Notes under the pieces: model-generated
Told to the model about the DNA's origin: nothing
Seen by the model: only the letters and a program-made list of their open reading frames with translations
Database searches by the model: none
DNA from: Cyrtodaria siliqua
Lineage: Eukaryota > Mollusca > Bivalvia > Adapedonta > Hiatellidae
Assembly (NCBI GenBank): GCA_037043455.1
Contig: JAWPHD010001808.1
Coordinates: forward strand, 124,001 to 188,000
Direction of reading: 5' to 3'
Length of the DNA: 64,000 nucleotides
Made by a program: the position numbers and the translations under genes
In this document: positions 35,601 through 50,600 of the stretch, one piece after another
How positions within the stretch are numbered: the stretch's first letter is position 1
Layout of the letters: the number at the start of each line of letters is the position of its first letter

Positions 35601-38600
35601 GATAAAATATGGAAAGATAAAATATGGAAAATGGGCCTAGAACCTTCTCACCCTGAACTGCAGAGTTGCTGCAAATTCTATCGTAGAAACTCCATTTACG
35701 CTGAAGCCACGTTATTGTTTTTCTGCCACTGCTCTTTTTAGGCGAGCGAGATAGCACCTGAAACAATGCAGGGATCATGATGAAGACCTTTAATGAACAT
35801 GAACAAAAAATGATAAAATGAACATGAATTTGGGGGGGGGGGGAGAGGGGAGATTCTACCCCTTTGCCTTCCCCTCCAAAGGGATGTGCAGTGGCCCTAT
35901 TCTTTGCCCCGTGACCAAACGAGGGCCCCCGGGAACCACACGGGGCCAGTGTTGTAGAAATACCTGTAACAATACATAACATAATCTAGTCAGCCACAGT
36001 GCTGTAAACGTACTTAGTAATAATAGGGGACTAAGTGTTGTAGAAATACCTGTAACAATACATAACACAATCTAGTCAGAACACAATCTAGTCAGCCATA
36101 GTGCTGTAAACGTACAAGTTTATAGTAATAATAGGGGACTGTGTTGTAGAAATGCCTGTAACGATACATAACACAATCTAGTCAGAACACAATCTAGTCA
36201 GCCATAGTGCTGTAAAAATACTTTAGCTATAACACAAATGCTTATATCTAGCATAGAAGAACACACTAAAAGTGCAAGATTTGTTCCTTGTTCTTGTTTC
36301 AACACTGCATCCAGTATATGTGAAATGGAGGAGACATCAGGGTACCAGACAGTAGACTGTATATGTAAAGTGGAGGAGACAACAGGGTACCAGACAGTAG
36401 GCTGTATATGTGAAATGGAGGAGACATCAGGGTACCAGACAGTAGGCTGTATATGTAAAGTGGAGGAGACAACAGGGTACCAGACAGTAGGCTGTATATG
36501 TGAAATGGAGGAGACATCAGGGTACCAGACAGTAGGCTGTATATGTAAAGTGGAGGAGACAACAGGGTACCAGACAGTAGGCTGTATATGCGAAGTTGAG
36601 GAGACAACAGGGTACCAGACAGTAGGCTGTATGTGTTAAGTGGAGGAGACAACAGGGTACCAGACAGTAGGCTGTATATGAAAAGTGGAGGTAACAACAG
36701 GACAGTAGGCTGTATATGTGAAGTGGAGGAGACAACAGGGTACCAGAAAGTAGGCTGTATATGTTACGTGGAGGAGACAACAGGGTACCAGACAGTAGAC
36801 TGTATATGAGAAGTTGAGGAGACAACAGGGTACCAGACAGTAGGCTGTATATGTTACGTGGAGGAGACAACAAGGTACCAGACAGTAGGCTGTATATGAG
36901 AAGTTGAGGAGACAACAAGGTACCAGACAGTAGACTGTATATGAGAAGTTGAGGACACAACAAGGTACCAGACAGTAGACTGTATATGAGAAGTTGAGGA
37001 GACAACAGGGTACCAGACAGTAGGCTGTATATGTTACGTGGAGGAGACAACAAGGTACCAGACAGTAGACTGTATATGAGAAGTTTAGGAGACAACAGGG
37101 TACCAGACAGTAGGCTGTATATGTTACGTGGAGGACACAACAAGGTACCAGACAGTAGACTGTATATGAGAAGTTGAGGAGACAACAGGGTACCAGACAG
37201 TAGGCCTTCCCTAGACTGGGCTTGAACTTTATATATAACTTCTATGATGACTTACCTTACACAACAGTGTAGATGCTCTCATTCTGGTCTCCTCCATTCC
37301 TGAAGGATCCCCTGTGTTTATATTTTCCAACAGCTTGGTCAACAGTGGAAACAATATCTGTAAACACACACAATAACAATGGCTGAACAACATACTACAA
37401 ATATATGTTTAACATAGTACCTAGGACCTAGGTAATACCATCTTGTTACAAATTTAGGATGTTTGGAAGGCTATAATTCGTCCCATTGATGGTATAAAGG
37501 AGAAAAGCTATCAATTCTATATGTAAACAGAAGGTAATCGATACCTTCCTCTTTTAATGGGACAAATAATTTACATCTAATAATGCCATTCAGCTATCTG
37601 TTATAAGAACACAGAGCCAAAGAACGCACGTCTAAGAATGAATGAATGAATGGTGTTTTAAAGCAAGTCGACACATAAATAGGTCATATTGTGCGCAAAA
37701 ATTTATGAAAAATGAAGTATTAATTAAAAATCAATGCAAATACACAAAGATAAAACTATTAAAAAATAAGGGATGATAAGGTGTAATATAAACTATGTAT
37801 GTAAATCAACAAATGCCCGTCAACGGGTATATACACAAGTAAATATATATAAGCACGTGTAAGAGCAGGAGCAAATAATAATAGTTTAGAATGAGGTGTA
37901 CTTCATTAGAATTGTTGCAGGGGTAAAATTTTATATGTGTAACTACAGCTGGAAACATGGCACTTACTTTATTAAAGCATGCCTCCCACTCAACTGCCGA
38001 CAAAGTTTGAAGGTCATGTACAAGTAGCGCCCTCTGTAGGTAGGTCAACGCCTGCCCTCGCACTTGGCGTCGCGAATCACAACACAGCCTAGCTATTCCT
38101 ACAAATAACATCGAAAAACGTCATTTAAAACCAGACTATTTATTAACATTATAATGTGCAAAGCAAAAAGTGCCTTTAACATATCTGTTTCCATGTAAAC
38201 AATTATATATTTTTTTTAATCCATCAATTTTACCATTGCAGAAATTCAAACAGCTGCTAGCGTTCCACAGACAGATTATTAAGATGAAGTATTACCTTGT
38301 AGAAGTGGGCACCAACATTTGACCCATAGGGATTCGGATCCAACATCTATACACACATTTTCTGATAAATCTTTACCCTCCTCTGCCCAAGATGTGTAGA
38401 TGCCATTGGCTCTGGTGTGTAGCGTGTGCATCAGATCTAGAAGCTGCAGAATTAACCATAGAGTTTACAGAATGGGCTATTATATTGTCTTCAGATTGAG
38501 TTAAATACTGGATTGTACAATACATTTAACAAATATTCTTGAAAATATTTTGATATTATATACTGTATCCAAATATAACAAAATAGTTCAGACATTTAGT

Positions 38601-41600
38601 TTCTAGCTCTGCTCTCTGTAGTCCCTACAAACATTGGCCATGTACTCCATCGTATTTTAGAGTTATTTGCGAGACTACCGGTACATGTTCTTTACTTACA
38701 GGTGTAAATACATACTGTACTTTTAATTGGCTCAAGTCTCTGGTGGACATGAGCTTGATTGACAGATCAGAACTATGCATTAAGAACCAGCATGATATTT
38801 TTTTAGGCTTTTCATAAAATATTTTTCAAAAACTGCCATATTTTAAAACATGATTTTCAGACAATCAAGACATAACTTTCTGTAGTGAAATAATAATATA
38901 AATACACTGTTGTTTATTATGTTTATTACTTTATCCTGATTACCTGTATAGACAGGGAATGTAACTCTGCGTCCACACCTTCTCCCTCCCCTTCATCATC
39001 TGAACTGGCCGCCCCATGGTGAAGGTGACCTGGGGAGGAGTTGGACTTTTTCATACGGGCTGCATGTTGTTGTTTCTTGGTAGGCTTGTGCTTTCCTTTC
39101 CTGTCCTTTACACGAGGTGGAGTAGATGTTCGTTTGTGACCTACGTACAAAAGTAATCATCTCATCAGTATGTCATGTGATATTAGAATCAAACTGAATT
39201 GGATTTTATAGGCGCACAAACAGCTAAAGTCATTTGGTATTAGTATCATTTCATGTGATATTAGAAGATTTGGGGATTTACATAGGTATTATTTTTAAAT
39301 GTCCAAACTTGAATTATGTATTGGCCTGAACATGGAAATATATGTCACTTGTTTTGGAGTGAATAACAGATTTATTTCATCCCCCAGAAATGAGCAAACT
39401 TGTATGTCACATTCATGAAAATCTAAGAATTTGATCACTTTGAGATGAAATAAAATAATATTATTCACACATTTTAATTTTTGAGAAATAAAATTCCGGT
39501 AAATGGCACATGGCGATGCCCGCTAAATGCTGGGAATCGATCGTACTTACCTCCATTTAACGATGCCTCAGCAAATGCTCGTATGGCATGAACACAACTT
39601 TCAAAGTTGAGCGGCGTAACATGAGCCGCATCCCGCACAAGAAAAGATAAAGTCTCGGATGATTTCAACAGGGATTTACTATCACAGAATTGCACGTCTT
39701 CATTTAACTCGATACTGAACTGGTTCACCGGAACAAGTCTCTTGTACATCACCTCATCTTTATTTACCTGTAATACGTAACATGTACATACGCAATCCAG
39801 AGAAATCATGTATTGAACAAGATACCAGGTATCTGCAAAGAACTCCCTATGTTTAAACGGCTGAATAATTCAGCCTGTATTTACCTGAAATTGTTCATAA
39901 AAATCCTTCACTCGTTTAATAGTTACAAAAAATTATTTGATTTAAACAATGATCCAAGACTGCCGACAAATTTCTAAAGAATAATAAATGTCTTAACAGA
40001 GTGGAACATGTACGCACTCTATGTATAAAATATTTTGGAAGCAACCCAACAGTGACGTGTTAACGTCATCTAGTATATAAAAAGGCAAATGAGCAAAACA
40101 AATCACAATATAATGCAGACAAGGTGGGCATATAGCCCATGGCTCTACCGTTTGATATCTGACCGATATCCTCACCCAACTTACCAGCATCCAGCTTCCA
40201 TTATCAGCCACGGCCCTGACCTCGTACTCCCCGGACATGCTCCGGTGACTGCCACGTGACTGAGTCTCCAGCTCACTGTCCGACGTGTAACCACGATCAC
40301 TGCCATTGGTGATTGCACTGCTGCTACTGAGTAACTCGCTGTCGCTCTGAGCTCCTGTAATGGGGGATATATATGTATGTACAGGGATATATGTGTATGT
40401 ACAGGGATATATGTGTATGTTCAGGGATATGTGTATGTACAGGGATATATGTGTATGTATAGGGATATATATGTGTACATGGATAAATGTGTATTTACAA
40501 GTTTATATGTGTATGTATAGGGATATATGTGTACATCGATAAATGTGTATGTACAAGTTTATATGTGTATGTATAGGGTTATACATGTACATGGATAAAT
40601 GTGTATTTACAAGTTTATATGTGTATGTATAGGGATATATGTGTACATGGATAAATGTGTATGTACAAGTTTATATGTGTATGTATAGGGATATACATGT
40701 ACATGGATAAATGTGTATTTACAAGTTTATATGTGTATGTATAGGGTTATACATGTACATGGATAAATGTGTATGTACAAGTTTATATGTGTATGTATAG
40801 GGATATATGTGTACATGGATAAATGTGTATGTACAAGTTTATATGTGTATGTATAGGGATATACATGTACATGGATAAATGTGTATTTACAAGTTTATGA
40901 GTATGTATAGGGATATACATGTACATCGATAAATGTGTATGTACACGTTTATATGTGTTTGTATAGGGATATCTGTGTACTTATAACACAGCTAACCACT
41001 CCAGTCATGAGAAAATATGGAAATGAATAAACAAAACAATGAATGGTCAGTACTCACCAGCCTCGCTCAATCCCTCGGCAACATTAACTCCAGAACTGGC
41101 CTGCATTAGAGGTGGTGGATTTACTCCGGCTCCCACCACTTCCAGTAACACAAACAGCGTGTACCAGTCTTCGCTGGAATGTATGTTAGCTGCGTTAGTC
41201 CGTAACAAGTCATGCAGACCACATGATATCTGGGAAGATATACTGTGTATAACCTTAGGTTTCATCATTAGTAATATTTGTAAAGACGTTAACACTTGTG
41301 AGGCGATTTCCTCCCGCCTGAGGAGTCGTATGGATATCCGTATAAGTCCGACTACCGCCCGCTCCACCATGAAGGTGTGGCCTGTTTCGTTGACAACTAA
41401 ACCGCAGATGTGTTCACGTACTGACTGCCATATAGGTGATATACGATCCCTGCAATAGATACATTCAAAATGATGAGGTCGCAATATATAAGGATTTAAT
41501 AGTTTAATAAACAATGAAAACTTAAGTCTAACAAACTACTTTGTATTTTCCTATACAAAGTTCCGATCAATCAAGCTTATATCCACCAAAATATGTGTTG

Positions 41601-44600
41601 TCTCACAGACAAATCTAAAAAATACAATGGAACACACGGCCAATGTTTGTGTGAACTTAACCCATAAACAATAGAGGGCAGGTACACATGGTCAATGTTT
41701 GTGTGAACTTAACCCATAAACAATAGAGGGCAGTGCTATCAATTTGTATTGTTTCTTACTTACAACAAAATTTACAAAACAAATACCAATAAAATGGTTA
41801 AACTAATGACCAAATTAATATTAAAAGTTTGAAAGAGACTGTTTAAACATGATACATGTACAATTTGTGTACATATACTCACCTATTTTGTAATATACAT
41901 GTAATGAATTGTTCGAAGAAGAACACAGCAGCATCCTCATCATAAATAGTTCCCATGGAGTCATGGGCCTCGGGACCTTGTGATGCAGATATTAATGCCT
42001 GTAACAACACATATACAGTTATACTATTTCGTCATTCAATAGCTATTTGAGAGATAAGGCAGTTACTTTGGACATATTTGCTACTTCTTACATGGCCTAG
42101 ACATACTTTTTTTTGAACTTAAAAGCAGACAAATTATAAATTGTAACACCAAACAAAAGTTATTTACATTTTTGCATCAGACCTGTTATAGAAAGCTACC
42201 TTGTGGGGGGTAATTGTTTTTTAAAATTATGTTTCTAATGAACTGAATGAATGAATGGTGTTTTACGGCACGTCCACACAAAAATAGGTCATATTGTGCA
42301 CAAAAGCTGATGAATGAAGTAGTAAATAAAAATGAATGTAAACTGTTAAGATGATGGGATTACACTGTATATATTGTTTTACCTCCTACGTCACCCTTGA
42401 GACCAGGGGAAGAGGCGTCAAAAAGGTCAAATACATTAAAAATTCAATTACATAGTCATTTTTCCACACACAGCTTATACAAATCACTCTCAAGCATGGT
42501 CATGATATGGGAGAGAACCTGGGTAAACCCCAAAGTCAAAATGGATGACATGGTATCCCCTCACCTAAATGCTGCGACAGGGACTTGAAACCGGGTGTGC
42601 ATGGGTGAAAAGCAAGGGTGCTACTTACTGCGATACTTAGATAGTTTAATGTACAGATAGATGACTAACCTTGACAAGTTCATGTAAGGATTTTACCACT
42701 AACCTTGACAAGTTCATGTAAGGACTCTACCAATAACCTTGACAAGTTCATGTAAGGACTCTACCACTAACCTTGACAAGTTCATGTAAGGATTTTACCA
42801 CTAACCTTGACAAGTTCATGTAAGGACTCTACCAATAACCTTGACAAGTTCATGTAAGGATTTTACCACTAACCTTGACAAGTTCACGTAAGGATTTTAC
42901 CACTAACCTTGACAAGTTCATGTAGGGACTCTACCAATAACCTTGACAAGTTCATGTAAGGATTTTACCTCTAACATTGACAAGTTCATGTAAGGACTCT
43001 ACCAATAACCTTGACAAGTTCATGTAAGGATTCTACCACTAACCTTGATAAGTTCATGTAAGGATTCTACCACTAACCTTGATAAGTTCATGTAAGGACT
43101 CTACCAATAACCTTGACAATTTCATGTAAGGATTCTACCATTAACCTTGACAAGTTCATGTAAGGATTCTAACACTAACCTTGATAAGTTCATATAAGGA
43201 CTCTACCACTAACCTTGACAAGTTCATGTAAGGATTCCTCCCGTAAGAATTTACTGTCCACAATCAGCTGTTCTAGCTGACAGTCTCGTATACATTTGGT
43301 CGCCAGTTTTGTTGCCTCCTCCTCCTCTGGGGTGGGGCCCTTGCTGCTGGCTGGCTCGGACATCGTGAAGTAGGAGTAGAAGCTGCTGAGTACGCCAGAT
43401 TCAGACCGCTGGGCAGACTGACTCTCCTCCTTGATCAAACAAATCTTACCAGAGGGATGCACAAAGTCCTCAACCTAGGAACAAGGAAGATATTTCATTA
43501 TTAAACACAACCCAACATATTATATAATACAAGGGAAAGAAAGGGCTTCTAAAAGCATCTTGCTTTTGTTGCATTTCCTACTGCATGTAACATTTGCATT
43601 ATATGTAAGCTTGGAAATAATATATTTTAAGCCAAATATAGAAGAAAAGCTATATTTTAAACCATGTGATTAAAAACATATATACATAACTTTGATAAAG
43701 ATTACAGTAGCTGTTGCAGAAACCATGATAGCAAGGTTTTTAGCAGGTCAGTACAGTCTGACAAGCCATCTCCTACACAAAGGGAAAGAATAGAAGGATA
43801 TAGGACCCCCATACTCGTAACTATCAATATATTCCACTGGTTCTCTAACATGCCTGAAGGATAGATTTGACCGTCTGGTTTATGTCCCCATCTGACATAA
43901 AGGACTGGCAGTTCTTTGACAAGCTCATAGTTACAAGCTTTCTAATCCGTGCTTACTAAGTGTCGGTATCAAGAGACGTTAACCGGACATTTGTTCATCC
44001 TACCAGTTCTGCTTACCAGAAGTGTTCCACTTGGCACTCTGTATTCAATATGCAGCTCTCACTGAACAAGTCACATGTCTGACCATTTAAAGTTTGATAA
44101 TAGGGTATGGTAAGTTTGTTTAATGTCACTTAAATTTTCAGTAACAAAGCAAGCACTCAACCACTCCACTATCGGGCCTCCCCATAATAGAACTATAAAG
44201 TGAAAACAAATCAATGTATTCCATGCTTACCTCTATCATACTTTTGGGCAGTAGTTTAGCCGTGTACACTGTAGAGTGAAGCCAAACTGAGGTATTCAGT
44301 GCTTACATCTATCATACTTTTGGGCAGTAGTTTAGCCGTGTACACTGTAGAGTGAAGCCAAACTGAGGTATTCGTTGCTTACCTCTATCATACTTTTGGG
44401 CAGTAGTTTAGCCCTGTACACTGTAGAGTGAAGTCAAACTGAGGTATTCGGTGCTTACCTCTATCATACTTTTGGGCAGTAGTTTAGCCCTGTACAGCTG
44501 CAGCATACAGTCTAGTATATTCTTCCATCCCTCCCTCAGTATATCACCGTGCCTGTGGGCTAGGTTGAACACAGTACGGGCAGCCAGCTGGGCCTTCATG

Positions 44601-47600
44601 TTCATACCAAATGTCACGGGGATTGTCTCTGGAGCCTGAAAAAGATATAGTTTCAATTTGATTTGTATAACTTAACCTAATACCAATGGCTATTTCTAAG
44701 CATGCATTTATTTTTGCTGACAACTGTTTAGGTTTAAAAGTGACCCAGAAATAAAAACAGGTGCAGTACACTTCCAAGTTATGTGACACAGATAATTCCT
44801 TCCAGATGTTTCTGAAGCAAGTGGAATATTTATATCTGTTGTTTCAGGTAAATACAGGAAAGCCGAGAAATGATGTAAGAGGGTTTATTGAGGGACAAAG
44901 GCAGTGGAAATGCTTTTATAATATGCACATGTATGCCACATCAATATGTATGTATGTATCTATATCTATTTAGTTGCATTATTATTTAACAGTTTAAATA
45001 GTATCTTCCTGTTGTGCATTAAATTCTACAAGATTCTACAATATCTCAAGCTGTGTGTAAACTTATGTTGTAAAAGCAAACTCACCTCAACAGAACTAAG
45101 CAGAGTTGTAAACTTGCAGAGTGAAATCACTAGATTATCAAACACATCACTCATGCCATAGTGGGCAGATATCATCGCACATTTCCTACAATGTACAAAG
45201 TATGTAGTGAGATATCCATGAAAGCAACACATATTTAGAAACAAAACTTACATACATTTACGAATACTTTTAGGAAGAATATAAGATACTATTATAATTT
45301 ATGACATTTTCATAGATTTTACAAGTATTGCAAAGACACAGCAGTTTATGATTTATTTATTTGTTTAAAGTTCATTTATATATTTATTCGTCCCCTTTTA
45401 ATATTTGCACTTTAATCTTCAAGCCCGACACAAACATTACACAAGCATAAAGACAAAAGCAGAACTAGAACTATCACTGAAGGCGATCAATACCCCCGCT
45501 TTTTTGCTATAGCCGATGAGGATGGGCAAAATCAAGAATATAAATGTCTAAAATACTTGTTACTTGTTTAATGTGAAAAAAAATCTTAAGTAAAACAAAG
45601 GTCCATAATTTTGTAAAAAAATAATTGCAGAATCGAACAAACATTTATGCAGAGACACGTCACTAAAATTAGGGACGTGTGAATTTTATGCCAAGTGTTA
45701 TAACAATCCTTTGCTTTAAATGATATTTATCAATATGTCAAATCTGGCAATTTAGAACTATGATGTCATAGTTCTCAAAATGGTGGCTTCCATTAACAAA
45801 GTTCAAATGGTCACATCTTCTTTGTGTATCATCCGATTTTGATAATTCTTTCACCATTTTCTAATTTTTTTAGAACTCTCATTAACAAAGCTTTTCTAGC
45901 ACACCGCTACATTCTCTTTAATAGTTGAAACTAATGTCTATTAATGTAAAGCACCAACCTGAATCCAGAAATGGCCTTGGAAATAATCCCTTCATCAGTA
46001 GATTTATCGAACACAAATGAAAGGGCTGCCACTGTGGGTCCCCATATCAGTGTGAACAGTTCATGGTCGAATGCACCAGTAGGGGCGTGGTTATACAAAC
46101 CCTCCTTCAAATTACCTCTCTTCAGTAAAACCTAAACAAACATAATCACATTTAAATAAATGTGAAAATTGCAATACCTTTTTAAATACAATACACTTTT
46201 AGGGCTTTTACATTTAAATTTACCTGGCAGGATGTGGGAGTATGGTCCCCTTCCCCCAGTTCAATTTTAATGGAATAGCCCTTTAATAATAGTAGCAGAT
46301 AAATTATCCATAAGAATTTATTTTTTACTAACGATCCTTTTGGTATGTGCATTTGCAAAAAGCCTTAACATGGGTTAACAAGTACACTTTTCTTGTGTGA
46401 AACGGAGTTTTCATCGATATTAATGTTCTAAATAAAATGTTTGTGTTTGCTTGCATTAGGCAATTAAAAAGGTTTCGTATGCAATATAATAAATGCCACC
46501 AATGTAACATCCCACACATATAACATCAGATGTCGCTGATAAATTTACCCATGGAGAAATGGGAAAGGGGTGTCGAGGGGTAATCATTTTTAATATATTG
46601 CTGTTGGGGTAAAAAAAAATTATGGAATTTGGTAAAAAAAAATGTTGGTGGCAGTGAGAGTGGGGAAAGTGGCATACCCACTAACTTCCCAGGATAAATT
46701 TAAATGGAATAACCATAAGCTGCTCTGTTGTATGTACAAATTTATAAAAAGACACAATACAGAATTAATTTTCTGGGAGTTCTAAGTTTTACCATTTTAC
46801 TGTTAAAAATATCTGTTTCACAATATAACTCTATGTAATTGTTTCTTCTTCATGAACAGAAGCAGCACAACCAATGATAATCTGAATTCATTATTTTTGA
46901 TCAATTTAGTATGTACATTTATATGACTTACAACAAATGTTACTGAATGTTTAGGTCACAAATTCACATTAATTATAAAACTGAATACTAATATATAGAA
47001 GCCTCCAACATTACACATATTGATATAGCAGACTTCCATTGTACGGTACCTAACTCAGACATACGAGGTGACTTACCTTCCAGAGGTAGTTGTCCCGGAC
47101 TATACCACTGTGTTCTGATGGCATTACAATCTCATCTGTCCTGATTAATGGAAGAATACAACAAGGTCAGTCTTATTTATTATGGAACCGAATTAAAAAC
47201 CAATTATTAAAGGTAAAGGAAGGTTATTCTTTCATTCTTTGGCAAAGTGTTCTATCACATGAACTATCACATGAACTCTTCTATTTTTGACAAAGTGCTT
47301 GTTTTATCACATGTACTCCTCCATTATTGGCAAAGTGTCCTATCACATGGACACTTTCATTCTTGACAAAGTGCTTGTTCTATCACATGGACTCTTCCAT
47401 TATTGACTAAAGTGCTTTTTCTATCACTTGGACTCTTCCATTCTTGACAAAGTGCTTGTTCTATCACTTGGACACTTTCATTCTTGACAAAGTGCTTGTT
47501 CTATCACATGGACTCTTCCATTCTTGACAAAGTGCTTGTTCTATTACATGGACTCTTCCATTCTTGACAAAGTGCTTGTTCTATAACTTGGACTCTTCCA

Positions 47601-50600
47601 TTCTTGACAAAGTGCTTGTTCTATCACTTGGACACTTTCATTCTTGACAAAGTGCTTGTTCTATCACATGGACTCTTCCATTCTTGACAAAGTGCTTGTT
47701 CTATCACATGGACTCTTCCATTCTTGACAAAGTGCTTGTTCTATCACTTGGACTCTTCCATTCTTGACAAAGTGCTTGTTCTATCACTTGGACTCTTCCA
47801 TTCTTGACAAAGTGCTTGTTCTATCACACGGACTCTTCCATCCTTGACAAGTGCTTGTTCTATCACATGGACTCTACCATTCTTGACAAAGTGCTTTTTC
47901 TATCAAATGAACTCCTCCATGCTTCACAAAGTTAGTGTTCTATTAAACAGACTCTTCAATTTTTGACAAAGTGCTTGTTCTATAACATAGATATTAAAGG
48001 TGCTTCTTTTATAGTGAGGGCACAATAATGTATTTTGATATCAGAAAACATAAAATTAAAAACAAAACAAAAAACATTCTACACTATTTTCAGAAAGTAC
48101 AGCAACCTGAATAGATCAAGTACTGAATAACCTTTTTTTTTTAATTGTACATACTTAATGGCACAGTAGATTTCCTCAAGCATTTCACCCTCGAAATCCT
48201 CTCCACCATTTGTTTTAGTTAGATTCTTCTTGAATTGCTACAAAACAATCAGGACTGTTAATATAGAACGAGACTTCTCAGACAATGAACATAGACTTTA
48301 ATGTCCATGTTGTTATTAAAGAGTTTACTGAGACATGCATTAGTATACACAATTACTTCTTCAAGGGCTTTACAACCATTGAGGTAATGATTATATTTAG
48401 TTAAACAAAGTCAATAAGGAAATAATGAAAACACTCAAAAACACTAAATAATTAACGAAAACAGCTTCAAAATCCAAGTCTATCATTTTTTTCAAACTGA
48501 TCAACCAGGAAAAGTACATTCTACATAAACGGTAATAGCGTTGTCTATGTAATGTGCAGCTATTTTTTTATATTTACGTTTTTATGCAGCCAGATCAACA
48601 TTAATATGTGATCAGTATGTTTGATTTTGTTTGGATGACATTTTATGCTATTTTTAGCACATGTTAGGCCATATACGACGGTCGATTTCTTGTGGTAGAT
48701 GCAAACCACCCGCTTTACATGGGTAGAACCAGTACTGTATACCTCCCATCATCCGTAAGAATTGACACTTTCTCGCTTGAAAAGTTGAGCTCCCAGTGGG
48801 ATTCGAACCCTCAGCAGTGAGGCAAAAAAGTTTTAGAGGCAGCATATTTACTATCCCTGCCAAGGATGCTCAATATGTGATCAGAAACATGTAGTATAAA
48901 GCATACAACGTACCTCTACTGTCATAGGTATGTTCTGTTTTTTCACATTATAATTATGCTGATCAACGTTCAACATGATGATGGCGTATGACAGCGTAAA
49001 TGCTGCATCTGCGTTGAAGAATGGCTCTCCATTGGATTTCTGAAATGAAAAATTCATTAATTGTTACAAGTGATGATTTAACAGAGGTTATATTTTGTTT
49101 TAAAATTCAATCGAAAGAGGAATTTGCTCATATTTCATTTCACGTGTTTCACATGGTGGGGCACTCTTTTTTTAAACAGCAAAGTATCATGTGACCACAT
49201 AGAAAACACATATATATATTTTTCATGGCCATACACTTTTTCGATTTTGTTCAATTTTATAAGTAAAAAAACAAACAGTCTCTTTTATGATATATTATAA
49301 AACAACTATTTAATTCCTTAGAAGTCAATGGATTAGAACTATTTATCCTCAGGAGTGACTACTGATCACAGAAGGGTACTATTCCACTCAGCATAATGAT
49401 AAATAGTTCTAACCATTACTTTTTAAGGTATTAAACAGTTTTATACTATTCTTCCAAGAATTCAAATTTTAAACACAACAAATTTGCTGATATGAGCAAA
49501 ACAAGAGGCCCAAGAGGGCCTGTGGACGCTCTACTGGATCTAGATAAAGTTTATGTATAAGGGGCCATAACTCTTTCAAATATCGTTCAACCAGAACATG
49601 GTGATGATATACGCAACTAGGCTTGGTACTGATTGTCCCTGACAAGTTTCGGTGAAATCCAGCCAGAGGTTCAGGAGAACTAGTCTGTACAAAGTTAGTG
49701 TATTTAAACCTTTAAGGGGTCATAACTCTGCCAAAATTCATTCAACCACAACACGGCAATGACAGGTGCAACTAGGCTTGGTACTGATCATCCCCATCAA
49801 GATTCGTTGAAATCCAGCAAGGAGTTCAGAAGAGACTAATCTGGACGACGTTTGGCTATTAAAACCTTTAAAGGGCCATAACTCTGCCAAAAATAATTCA
49901 ACATGAATATGGCGATGATATGCACAACTAGGCTTGATACTGATCATCCTTGTCAAGTTTCGTTAAAATCCAGTCAGGGGTTCAGGAGAACTAGCCCGGA
50001 AAATGTTTGTGTATCAAAAAACTTTAAAGGGCCATAACTCCACCAAAAATCTGTTAACCGGTATGCCATGATGACACGGACAACTATGCTTGCTGCTGAT
50101 CATCCCTGTAAAGTTTCGTTGAAATGTGGGGAGGCGTTCAGGAGAACTAGTCCAGACAAAGTTTGTGTATTAAAACCTTTAAAGGGCCATAACTCTGCCA
50201 AAAATTATTCAACCGAAACATGGCAATGATTTGCACAACTAGACCTGATACTGATCATCCTTGTCAAGTTTCGTTAAAATCCAGCCAGGGGTTCAGGAGA
50301 ACTAGTCCAGACAAAGTTTGTGTATTAAAACCTTTAAAGGGACTCCACCAAAATCATTCAACCGGAACACGGTGACGACATGTACAACTAGGCTTGGTAC
50401 TGATCATCCTTGAAAAGTTTCACTGAAATCTGGCCAAATGAAGGCCCTTTCTTCTTAATGAGGCCAAATTATAGCATATTTCAGAAAATCAAGGGCCATA
50501 ACTCTGGTGTAAATGGTCCAATCTGGCTGGTTTTGAAACTTGTTTGAGCCTTTATTGAAAGTAACAATCTGGTAAAGTTTGGTAAAGATCGGATGAAAAA

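Noticed and set aside
36238..37185. Repeat ORFs of 133-222 codons ([10 protein letters not shown] and TGYQTVGC types)
   Set aside because: 45-bp minisatellite, noncoding by context and open on both strands.
36310..37357. Seeding of the 45-bp array by exon 28, which also contains GGAGGAGACCAGA
   Set aside because: The resemblance (GGAGGAGAC) is short and on the opposite strand relative to the exon; the junction itself is not repeated.
48780..48860. tRNA gene from the GGTTCGAATCC box
   Set aside because: No complete cloverleaf or acceptor stem; it fits a tRNA-derived SINE.
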